64,000 nt of DNA from Tenrec ecaudatus (taxonomy: Eukaryota > Chordata > Mammalia > Afrosoricida > Tenrecidae), in the NCBI RefSeq assembly GCF_050624435.1, contig NC_134536.1:146213987-146277986 (forward strand), read 5' to 3'. The number at the start of each line of letters is the position of its first letter. Position 1 is the first letter of the stretch. The notes under the pieces are model-generated. The model had not been told where the DNA came from. It did not search any database and was given only the letters and a program-made list of their open reading frames with translations. The position numbers were made by a program, and so were the translations under genes. This document shows, piece by piece, positions 55,804 to 64,000 of this stretch.

Positions 55804-56955
55804 GGGCTCCCCTGGGCTAAGGCTCGGGCTCCCCTTGCATTCAGGCTATGGCACCCCTAGGCTTTAGGCTCGGGCTCCCCTAGGCTAAGGCTCGGGCTCC
55901 CCTAGCCTTCAGGCTAGGGCACCCCTAGGCTTTAGGCTCAGGCTCCCCTAGGTTGAGGCTCGGGCTCCCCTAGCCTTCAGGCTAGGGCACCCCTAGGCTT
56001 TAGGCTCGGGCTCCCCTAGGCTAAGGCTCGGGCTCCCCTAGCTTCAGGCTAGGGCAACCCTAGGCTTTAGGCTCCCCTAGGCTAAGGCTAGGGCTCCCCT
56101 AGCCTTCAGGCTAGGGCACCCCTAGGCTTTAGGATCCCCTAGGCAAAGGCTAGGGCTCCCCTAGCCTTCAGGCTAGGGCACCCCTAGGCTTTAGGCTCTG
56201 GCTCCCCTAAGGTAAGGCTAGGGCTCCCCTAGCCTTCAGGCTAGGGCACCCCGAGGCTTTAGGCTCCCCTAGGCTAAGGCTAGGGATCCCCTAGCCTTCA
56301 GGCTAAGGCACCCCTAGGCTTTAGGCTCGGGCTCCCATAGGCTACGTCTAGGGCTCCCCTAGCCTTCAGGCTAGGGCAACCTGAGGCTTTAGGCTCCCCT
56401 AGGCTAAGGCTAGGGCTCCCCTAGCCTTCAGGCTAGGCCACCCCTAGGCTTTAGGCTCGGGCTCCCCTAGGGTACGGCTTGGGCTCCCCTAGCATTCAGG
56501 CTAAGGCACCCCGAGGCTTTAGGCTCCCCTAGGCTAAGGCTAGGGCTCCCCTAGCCTTCAGGCTATGGCATCCCTAGGCTTTAGGCTCGGGTTCCCCTAG
56601 GCTAAGGCTAGGGGTCCCCTAGCCTTCAGGCTAGGGCACCCCTAGGCTTTAGGCTCGGGATCCCCTAGGCTATGGCTAGGGATACCCTAGCCTTCAGGCT
56701 AGGGCACCCCGAGGATTTAGACTCCCCTAGGCTAAGGCTAGGGCTCCCCTAGCTTTCAGGCTAGGGAACCCCTAGGCTTTAGGCTCTGGCTCCCCTAAGC
56801 TAAGGCTAGGGCTCCCCTAGCCTTCAGGCTAGGGCACCCCGAGGCTTTAGGCTCCCCTAGGCTAAGGCTAGGACACCCCTAGCCTTCAGGCTAGTCCACC
56901 CCTAGGCTTTAGGCTCTGGCTCCCCTAGGGTACGGCTAGGGCTCCCCTAGCCTTC
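55518..56955 (+). repeat. Right paralogue of the window's left edge
   Basis: This is colinear with 1-1650 through at least eight shared private variants (offsets 55,517, then 55,245, then 55,307 bp). Relative to the left edge it lacks 272 bp, exactly four 68-bp monomers, somewhere between the positions equivalent to 250 and 560, and it has one extra 62-bp monomer. It includes a TTCA (unflipped) version of the context that carries TGAA in the central blocks. It may represent the older, pre-amplification array. Confidence 0.8.
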
Positions 56956-57880
56956 AGGCTAGGGCACCCCGAGGCTTTAGGCTCCCCTAGGCTAAGGCTA
57001 GGGCTCCCCTAGCCTTCAGGCTAGGGCATCCCTAGGCTTTAGGCTCGGGCTCCCCTAGGCTAAGGCTAGGGCTTCCCTAGCCTTCAGGCTAGGGCACGCC
57101 GAGGCTTTAGGCACCCATAGGCTAAGGCTAGGGCTCCCCTAGCCTTCAGGCTAGGGCACCCCTAGGGTTTAGGCTCGGGCTCCCCTAGACTAAGGCTAGG
57201 GCTCCCATAGCCTTCAGGCTAGGGCACCCCGAGGCTTTAGGCTACCCTAGGATAAGGCTTGGGCTCCCCTAGCCTTCGGGCTAGGGCACCCCTAGGCTTT
57301 AGGCTCGGGTTCCCCTAGGCTAAGGCTAGGTGTGCCCTAGCCTTCAGGCTAGGGCACCCCTAGGCTTTAGGCTCAGGCTCCCCTAGGCTAAGGCTAGGGG
57401 TCCCCTAGCCTTCAGGCTAGGGCACCCCTAGGCTTTAGGCTTTGGCTCCCCTTGGCTAAGGCTCGGGCTCCCCTAGCCTTCAGGCTAGGGCACCCCTAGG
57501 CTTTATGCTCGGGCTCCCCTAGGCTAAGGCTCGGGCTCCCCTAGCCTTTAGGCAAGAGCACCCCTAGGCTTTAGGCTCGGGTTCCCCTAGGCTAAGGCTC
57601 GGGCTACCCTAGCCTTCAGGCTAGGGCACCCCTAGGCTTTAGGCTCGGGCTCCCCTAGGCTAAGGCTCGGGCTCCCCCAGCCTTCAGGCTAGGGCACCCC
57701 TAGGCTTTAGGCTCAGGCTCCCCTAGGCTAACGCTCGGGCTCCCCTAGCCTTCAGGTTAGGGCACCCCTAGGCTTTAGGCTCGGGCTCCCCTAGGCTAAG
57801 GCTCGGGCTCCCCTAGCATTCAGGCTATGGCACCCCTAGGCTTTAGGCTCGGGCTCCCCTAGGCTAAGGCTCGGGCTCCC
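56956..57880 (+). repeat. Diverged monomers between two duplicated segments
   Basis: This is ordinary 62/68-bp monomers with variants related to the 20.6-21.3 kb cycle: GGCACGCCGAGG with GGCACCCATAGG near 57095, CCTAGGGTTTAGG near 57163, GGATAAGGCTTGGG near 57250, and GCAAGAGC near 57553. Private changes include CTTCGGGC near 57276 and AGGTGTGCCC near 57330. The flow from CTAGGG monomers to CTCGGG monomers repeats the usual cycle. I see nothing but repeat. Confidence 0.7.
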
Positions 57881-59960
57881 CTAGCCTTCAGGCTAGGGCA
57901 CCCCTAGGCTTTAGGCTCAGGCTCCCCTAGGCTAAGGCTCGGGCTCCCCTAGCCTTCAGGCTAGGACACCCCTAGGCTTTAGGCTCGGGCTCCCCTAGGC
58001 TAAGGCTCGGGCTCTCCTAGATTCAGGCTAGGGCAACCCTAGGCTTTAGGCTCCCCTAGGCTAAGGCAAGTGCTCCCCTAGCCTTCAGGCTAGGGCACCC
58101 CTAGGCTTTAGGATCCCCTAGGCTAAGGCTAGGGCTCCCCTAGCTTCAGGCTAGGGCACCCCTAGGCTTTAGGCTCTGGCTCCCCTAAGCTAAGGCTAGG
58201 GCTCCCCTAGCCTTCAGGCTAGGGCACCCCGAGGCTTTAGGCTCCCCTAGGCTAAGGCTAGGGATCCCCTAGCCTTCAGGCTAGGGCAGGCCTAGGCTTT
58301 AGGCTCGGGCTCCCCAAGGCTACGGCTAGGGCTCCCCTAGCCTTCAGGCTAGGGCAACCTGAGGCTTTAGGCTCCCCTAGGATAAGGCTAGGGCTCCCCT
58401 AGCCTTCAGGCTAGGCCACCCCTAGGCTTTAGGCTCGGGCTCCCCTATGGTACGGCTTGGGCTCCCCTAGCCTTCAGGCTAAGGCACCCCGAGGCTTTAG
58501 GCTCCCCTAGGCTAAGGCTAGGGCTCCCCTAGCCTTCAGGCTAGGGCATCCCTAGGCTTTAGGCTCGGGTTCCCCTAGGCTAAGGCTAGGGGTCCCCTAG
58601 CCTTCAGGCTAGGGCACCCCGAGGCTTTAGGCTGCCCTAGACTAAGGCTAGGGCTCCCCTAGCCTTCAGGCTAGGGCACCCCGAGGCTTTAGACTCGGGC
58701 TCCCCTAGGCTAAGGCTAGGGGTCCCCTAGCCTTCAGGCTAGGGCATCCCTAGGCTTTAGGCTCGGGCTCCCCTAGGCTAAGGCTAGGGCTACCCTAGCC
58801 TTCAGGCTAGGGCACCCCTAGGCTTTAGGCTCGGGATCCCCTAGGCTATGATAGGGCTACCCTAGCCTTCAGGCTAGGGCACCCCGAGGCTTTAGGCTCC
58901 CCTAGGCTAAGGCTAGGGCTCCCCTAGCTTTCAGGCTAGGCCACCCCTAGGCTTTAGGCTCGGGCTCCCCTAGGCTAAGGCTAGGGCTCCCCTAGGCTAA
59001 CGCTAGGGCTCCCCTAGCCTTCAGGCTAGCGCACCCCGAGGATTTAGGCTCCCCTAGGCTAAGGCTAGGGCTCCCCTAGCCTTCTTCTAGGTCACCCCTA
59101 GGCTTTAGGCTCCCCTAGGCTAAGGCTAGGGCTCCCCTAGCCTTCAGGCTAGGGCACCCCGAGGCTTTAGGTTCCCCTAGGCTAAGGCTAGGACTCCCAT
59201 AGCCTTCAGGCTAGGGCACCCCTAGCCTTTAGGCTCGGGCTCCCCTAGGCTAAGGCTAGGGCTCCCCTAGCCTTCAGGCTAGGGCACAACGCGGCTTTAG
59301 GCCTGGGCTCTCCTAGGCAAAGGCTAGGGCTCCCCTAGCCTTCTGGCTAGGGCACCCCTAGGCTTTAGGCTCCCCTAGGCTAAGGCTAGGGCTCCCATAG
59401 CCTTCAGGCTAGGGCAGGCCTAGGCTTTAGGCTCGGGCTCCCCTAGGCTAAGGCTAGGGCTACCCTAGCCTTCAGGCTAGGGCACCCCTAGGCTTTAGGC
59501 TCCCCTAGGCTAAGGCTAGGGCTGCCCTAGCCTTCAGGCTAGGGCACCCCTAGGCTTTAGGCTCCTCTAGGCTAAGGCTAGGGCTCCCCTAGCCTTCAGG
59601 ATATGGCACCCCTAGGCTTTAGGCTCGGGCTCCCCTAGGCTAAGGCTAGGGCTCCCCTAGCCTTCAGGCTAAGGCACCCCGAGGCTTTAGGCTCCCCTAG
59701 GCTAAGGCTAGGGCTCCACTAGCCTTCAGGCTAGGGCACCCCTAGGCTTTAGCCTCGGGTTCCCCTAGGCTAAGGCTAGGGGTCCCCTAGCCTTCAGGCT
59801 AGGGCACCCCGAGGCTTTAGGCTGCCCTAGGCTAAGGCTAGGGCTCCCCTAGCCTTCAGGCTAGCGCACCCCGAGGCTTTAGGCTCCCCTAGGATAAGGC
59901 TTGCGCTCCACTAGCCTTCAGGCTAGGGCACCCCTAGGCTTTAGCCTCGGGTTCCCCTAG
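57880..59960 (+). repeat. About 2-kb tandem block, first copy
   Basis: This matches 60050-61700. The offset steps from 2,166 (CTAGGACACC at 57961 and 60127) to 1,907 (CCTATGGTACGG near 58445 and 60352), 1,839 (GCTGCCC at 58631 and 60470), 1,840 (ACGCGGC near 59290 and 61130), 1,817 (GCTGCCCTAGCC at 59521 and 61338) and 1,755 (GGATAAGG at 59892 and 61647). Each downward step is a whole number of repeat units missing from the second copy, and the one-base step is a damaged B (CTTCTTCTAGG near 59090). CTATGATAGGG near 58847 is a shared private variant. Confidence 0.82.
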
Positions 59961-60049
59961 GCTAAGAGTAGGGCTCCCCTAGCCTTCAGGCTAGGGCACC
60001 ACTAGGCTTTAGGCTCGGGCTCCCCTAGGCTAAGGCTAGGGCTACCCTA

Positions 60050-61700
60050 GCCTTCAGGCTAGGGCACCCCTAGGCTTTAGGCTCAGGCTCCCCTAGGCTA
60101 AGGCTCGGGCTCCCCTAGCCTTCAGGCTAGGACACCCCTAGGCTTTAGGCTCGGGCTCCCCTAGGCTAAGGCTAGGGCTACCCTAGCTTCAGGCTAGGGC
60201 AACCCTAGGCTTTAGGCTCCCCTAGGCTAAGGCAAGGGCTCCCCTAGCCTTCAGGCTAGGGCACCCCTAGGCTTTAGGCTCCCCTAGGATAAGGCTAGGG
60301 CTCCCCTAGCCTTCAGGCTAGGCCACCCCTTGGCTTTAGGCTCGGGCTCCCCTATGGTACGGCTTGGGCTCCCCTAGCCTTCAGGCTAAGGCACCCCGAG
60401 GCTTTAGGCTCCCCTAGGCTAAGGCTAGGGCTCCCCTAGCCTTCAGGCTAGGGCACCCCGAGGCTTTAGGCTGCCCTAGGCTAAGGCTAGGGCTCCCCTA
60501 GCCTTCAGGCTAGGGCACCCCGAGGCTTTAGACTCGGGCTCCCCTAGGCTAAGGCTAGGGGTCCCCTAGCCTTCAGGCTAGGGCACCCCTAGGCTTTAGG
60601 CTCGGGCTCCCCTAGGCTAAGGCTAGGGCTCCCCTAGCCTTCTGGCTAGGGCACCCCTAGGCTTTAGGCTCGGGATCCCCTAGGCTATGATAGGGCTACC
60701 CTAGCCTTCAGGCTAGGGCACCCCGAGGCTTTAGGCTCCCCTAGGCTAAGGCTAGGGCTCCCCTAGCTTTCAGGCTAGGGCACCCCTAGGCTTTAGGCTC
60801 GGGCTCCCCTAGGCTAAGGCTAGGGCTCCCCTAGGCTAACGCTAGGGCTCCCCTAGCCTTCAGGCTAGCGCACCCCGAGGATTTAGGCTCCCCTAGGCTA
60901 AGGCTAGGGCTCCCCTAGCCTTCAGGCTAGGTCACCCCTAGGCTTTAGGCTCCCCTAGGCTAAGGCTAGGGCTCCCCTAGCCTTCAGGCTAGGGCACCCC
61001 GAGGCTTTAGATTCCCCTAGGCTAAGGCTAGGACTCCCATAGCCTTCAGGCTAGGGCACCCCTAGGCTTTAGGCTCGGGCTCCCCTAGGCTAAGGCTAGG
61101 GCTCCCCTAGCCTTCAGGCTAGGGCACAACGCGGCTTTAGGCCTGGGCTCCCCTAGGCAAAGGCTAGGGCTCCCCTAGCCTTCTGGCTAGGGCACCCCTA
61201 GGCTTTAGGCTCCCCTAGGCTAAGGCTAGGGCTCCCATAGCCTTCAGGCTAGGGCAGGCCTAGGCTTTAGGCTCGGGCTCCCCTAGGCTAAGGCTAGGGC
61301 ACCCCTAGGCTTTAGGCTCCCCTAGGCTAAGGCTAGGGCTGCCCTAGCCTTCAGGCTAGGGCACCCCTAGGCTTTAGGCTCCTCTAGGCTAAGGCTAGGG
61401 CTCCCCTAGCCTTCAGGCTATGGCACCCCTAGGCTTTAGGCTCGGGCTCCCCTAAGCTAAGGCTAGGGCTCCCCTAGCCTTCAGGCTAAGGCACCCCGAG
61501 GCTTTAGGCTCCCCTAGGCTAAGGCTAGGGCTCCCCTAGCCTTCAGGCTAGGGCACCCATAGGCTTTAGGCTCGGGCTCCCCTAGACTAAGGCTAGGGCT
61601 CCCCTAGCCTTCAGGCTAGCGCACCCCGAGGCTTTAGGCTCCCCTAGGATAAGGCTTGGGCTCCACTAGCCTTCAGGCTAGGGCACCCTGAGGCTTTAGG
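60050..61700 (+). repeat. About 2-kb tandem block, second copy with unit-sized deletions
   Basis: Compared with the first copy it has lost 259 bp (consistent with two 68-bp, one 62-bp and one 61-bp monomer), 68 bp (one monomer), 23 bp (one B subunit at 61299/61300) and 62 bp (one short monomer). Apart from these, variants such as GGCCTGGGCTC, AGGCAGGCCTAGG and GCTCCTCTAGG are kept in order. This is the clearest place in the window to see how the array shrinks by whole units. Confidence 0.82.
61278..61316 (+). repeat. Junction where one B subunit was deleted exactly
   Basis: Subunit A (61278-61299) is followed directly by short C (61300-61316). The paralogue has A at 59438-59459, B at 59460-59482 and then C. 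The two differ by precisely the 23-bp B, so the exchange point lies in sequence shared by the end of A and the end of B (AGGCTAGGG). Confidence 0.88.
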
Positions 61701-62439
61701 CTGCCCTAGGCTAAGGCTAGGGCTCCCCTAGCCTTCAGGCTAGGGCACTCCGAGGCGTTAGACTCGGGCTCCCCTAGACTAAGAGTAGGGCTCCCCTAGC
61801 CTTCAGGCTAGGGCACCACTAGGCTTTAGGCTCAGGCTCCCCTAGGCTAAGGCTAGGGCTACCCTAGCCTTCAGGCTAGGGCAACCCTAGGCTTTAGGCT
61901 CGGGCTCCCCTAGGCTAAGGCTAGGGCTACCCTAGCCTTCAGGCTAGGGCACCCCGACGCTTTAGGCTCCCCTAGGCTAAGTCTAGGGCTCCCCTAGCCT
62001 TCAGGCTAGGGCACCCCTAGGCTTTAGGCTCGGGCTCCCCTAGGCTAATGCTAGCGCTCCCCTAGGCTAAGGCTAGGGCTCCCCTAGCCTTCAGGCTAGT
62101 GCACCCCGAGGATTTAGGCTCCCCTAGGCTAAGGCTTGGACTCCCCTGGCCTTCAGGCTAGGGCACCCCTAGGCTTTAGGCTCGGGCTCCCCTAGGCTAA
62201 GGCTAGGGCTCCCCTAACCTTAAGGCTAGGGCACCACGAGGCTTTAGGCTCCCCTAGGCTAAGGCTAGGGCTCCCATAGACTTCAGGCTAGGGCACCCCT
62301 AGGCTTTAGGCTCGGGCTCCCCTAGGCTAAGGCTAGGGCTCCCCTAGCCTTCAGGCTAGGGCACCCCGAGGCTTTAGGATCCCCTTGGCTAAGGCTAGGG
62401 CTCCCCTAGCATTCAGGCTAGGGCACCCCTAGGCTTTAG

Positions 62440-64000
62440 GCTTGGGCTCCCCTAGGCTAAGGCTAGGGCTCCCGTAACCTTCAGGCTAGGGCACCCCTAG
62501 GCGTTAGGCTCGGGCTCCCCTAGGCTAAGGCTAGGGCTCCCCTAGCCTTCAGGCTAGGGAACCCCTAGGCTTTAGGCTCCCCTAGGCTAAGCTAGGGCTC
62601 CCCTAGCATTCTGGCTAGGGTACGCCTAGGCTTTAGGCTCCCCAAGGCTAAGGCTAGGGCTCCCCTAGCCTTCAGGCTTGGGCACCCCTAGGCTTTAGGC
62701 TCGGGCTCCCCTAGGCTAAGGCTAGGGCTCCCCTAGCCTTCAAGCTAGGGGACCCTTAGGCTTTAGGCTCCCCTAGGCTAAGGCTAGGGCTCCCCTAGCC
62801 TTCAGGCTAGGGCACCCCTAGGCTTTAGGCTCGGGCTCCCCTAGGCTAAGGCTAGGGCTCCCCTAGCCGTCAGGCTAGGGCACCCCTAGGCTTTAGGCTC
62901 GGGCTCCCCTAGGCTAAGGCTAGGGCTCCCCTAGGCTTTAGGCTCGGGTTCCCCTAGGCTAAGGCTAGGGGTCCCCTAGCCTTCAGGCTAGGGCACCCCT
63001 AGGCTTTAGGCTCGGGTTACCCTAGGCTAAGGCTAGGGGTCCCCTAGCCTTCAGGCTAGGGCACCCCTAGGCTTTAGGCTCGGGCTCCCCTAGGCTAAGG
63101 CTCGGGCTCCCCTAGCATTCAGGCTATGGCACCCCTAGGCTTTAGGCTCGGGCTCCCCTAGGCTAAGGCTCGGGCTCCCCTAGCCTTCAGGCTAGGGCAC
63201 CCCTAGGCTTTAGGCTCAGGCTCCCCTAGGCTAAGGCTCGGGCTCCCCTAGCCTTCAGGCTAGGGCACCCCTAGGCTTTAGGCTCGGGCTCCCCTAGGCT
63301 AAGGCTCGGGCTCCCCTAGCTTCAGGCTAGGGCAACCCTAGGCTTTAGGCTCCCCTAGGCTAAGGCTAGGGCTCCCCTAGCCGTCAGGCTAGGGCACCCC
63401 GAGGCTTTAGGCTCCCCTAGGCTAAGGCTAGGGCTCCCGTAACCTTCAGGCTAGGGCACCCCTAGGCGTTAGGCTCGGGCTCCCCTAGGCTAAGGCTAGG
63501 GCTACCCTAGCCTTCAGGCTAGGGAACCCCTAGGCTTTAGGATCCCCTAGGCTAAGGCTAGGGCTCCCCTAGCCTTCTGGCTAGGGTACGCCTAGGCTTT
63601 AGGCTCCCCTAGGCTAAGGCTAGGGCTCCCCTAGCCTTCAGGCTTGGGCACCCCTAGGCTTTAGGCTCGGGCTCCCCTAGGCTAAGGCTAGGGCTCCCCT
63701 AGCCTTCAGGCTAGGGGACGCTTAGGCTTTAGGCTCCCCTAGGCTAAGGCTAGGGCTCCCCTAGCCTTCAGGCTAGGGCACCCCTAGGCTTTAGGCACGG
63801 GCTCCCCTAGGCTAAGGCTAGGGCTCCCCTAGCCTTCAGGCTAGGGCACCCCTAGGCTTTAGGCTCGGGCTCCCCTAGGCTAAGGCTCGGGCTCCCCTAG
63901 CTTCAGGCTAGGGCAACCCTAGGCTTTAGGCTCCCCTAGGCTAAGGCTAGGGCTCCCCTAGCCGTCAGGCTAGGGCACCCCGAGGCTTTAGGCTCCCCTA
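62440..64000 (+). repeat. 966-bp tandem duplication and the window's right edge
   Basis: CCCGTAACC (62471 and 63436) and CTAGGGGAC (62745 and 63711) repeat at 965, then 966 bp. The one-base change is a missing G in CTAAGCTAGGG near 62590. A second repeat of 581 bp links the boundary monomers at 63318 and 63899, both followed by CCGTCAGG in B (63382 and 63963), so the window ends inside another copy. No unique flank is reached. Confidence 0.8.

Larger units (their letters stand above)
1..64000. repeat. GC-rich tandem satellite array, 62/68-bp monomers, filling the window
   Basis: Every part of the window reads as head-to-tail copies of one monomer family in a single orientation. The monomer has three related 22-23 bp subunits. 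A begins CTCCCCTAGG and ends CTAAGGCTAGGG or CTAAGGCTCGGG (22 bp). B begins CTCCCCTAGCC and ends TTCAGGCTAGGG (23 bp). C begins CACCCCTAGG and ends CTTTAGGCTCGGG or CTTTAGGCTAGGG (23 bp), or stops after CTTTAGG (17 bp). A+B+C is therefore 68 or 62 bp, and I estimate about 970 monomers and 2,800 subunits. The 68-bp consensus has 44 G or C. Stop codons fall in all three frames of both strands within each 68-bp monomer, and the monomer length is not a multiple of three, so no coding region is supported. I saw no unique sequence, inserted element or reversed block. The family is not one I can name. Confidence 0.97.

Noticed and set aside
1..64000. CRISPR-like array (short direct repeats at regular spacing)
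   Set aside because: The intervals between any repeated word are themselves copies of the same repeat, so there are no unique spacers, no leader and no cas genes. It is a plain tandem satellite.
1..64000. Canonical telomere (TTAGGG, TTAGGC, TTTAGGG or TTAGG)
   Set aside because: TTAGGC and, in a few variants, GGGTTTAGG occur once per monomer, never in consecutive runs. Only a distant derivation from such repeats is possible.
1..64000. CTAGGG variant telomere repeats as found in human proximal telomeres
   Set aside because: Each CTAGGG here is separated from the next by about 17-60 bp of fixed other sequence, so it is not a hexamer array.
1..64000. Short open reading frames in various phases
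   Set aside because: They are artefacts of the repeat. Stops recur in all frames every monomer, the monomer length shifts frame, and ATG appears only through chance variants such as CTATGG or CATGC.
1..64000. Inverted blocks (array segments on the minus strand)
   Set aside because: The subunit order A-B-C and the asymmetric words CTTTAGG and CTAAGG keep the same orientation throughout. The only inversion seen is the 2-bp centre flip in B.
1..64000. Transposon or retroelement insertions, or unique islands
   Set aside because: I found no stretch that leaves the repeat for more than a few bases, no poly-A tract, no long terminal repeats and no target-site duplications.
1..64000. G-quadruplex-forming tracts
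   Set aside because: GGG runs are mostly separated by about 20 bp and alternate with CCCC runs that would pair with them, so the classic four-run motif with short loops is not present.

Overview
The whole 64-kb window is one uninterrupted, head-to-tail, GC-rich tandem satellite (about 65% GC, counted on the monomer consensus). I found no protein gene, RNA gene, mobile element, CRISPR array or single-copy flank. Both window edges lie inside the array, so it extends beyond them. The sequence points to a eukaryotic heterochromatic or subtelomeric array from a long-read assembly. CTAG occurs about five times per monomer, and this word is scarce in most bacterial genomes. The species cannot be named from this sequence. 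Each subunit resembles degenerate copies of TTAGGC (the canonical nematode telomere word) plus a CCCC block, so a nematode or a telomere-derived satellite is a reasonable but unproven idea.

The organisation has four levels. (1) A 22-23 bp subunit occurs in three versions, A, B and C. (2) Subunits are arranged A-B-C to make a monomer of 68 bp (long C, 23 bp) or 62 bp (short C, 17 bp), with rarer 61-bp, 46-bp (A missing), 45-bp (B missing) and 84/90-bp (A doubled) forms. (3) Monomers fall into alternating domains. One is rich in CTAGGG, often with 62- and 68-bp monomers alternating in 130-bp pairs and CCCCGAGG in the short ones. The other is rich in CTCGGG and built mostly of 68-bp monomers. 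About thirty-three 61-bp monomers mark the change from the second to the first, giving a cycle of roughly 2 kb on average. (4) Groups of cycles have been copied as blocks of 0.6-8.7 kb.

Layout: 1-1.65 kb is an older segment whose paralogue lies at 55.5-56.95 kb. 1.38-4.37 kb is a tandem duplication (period 1,447 bp, then 1,515 bp). 3.9-17.3 kb holds three copies of a block at offsets 3,659 and 4,825 bp. 14.3-31.1 kb is an 8.2-8.3-kb block present twice (offset 8,550, then 8,680 bp). 31.1-34.0 kb repeats the preceding 2,914 bp. 34.0-38.3 kb and 38.8-43.4 kb are further partial copies. 41.4-49.2 kb is a nest of tandem duplications of 2,024, 713 and 2,529 bp. 49.2-53.4 kb is another long copy. 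54-64 kb is more diverged, with its own duplications (763 bp, about 1.8-2.2 kb, 966 bp).

Nothing here is encoded in the usual sense. The features of interest are structural. Dense overlapping inverted repeats give 9-11 bp arms. The 2-bp centre of one inverted repeat has apparently been flipped to its reverse complement and then spread to seven places. Length differences between copies are almost always whole subunits or monomers. Shared private mutations allow the order of several duplications to be read. All alignments were made by eye with shared variant words as anchors. Offsets are exact at the anchors, but block ends are approximate to some tens of bases.
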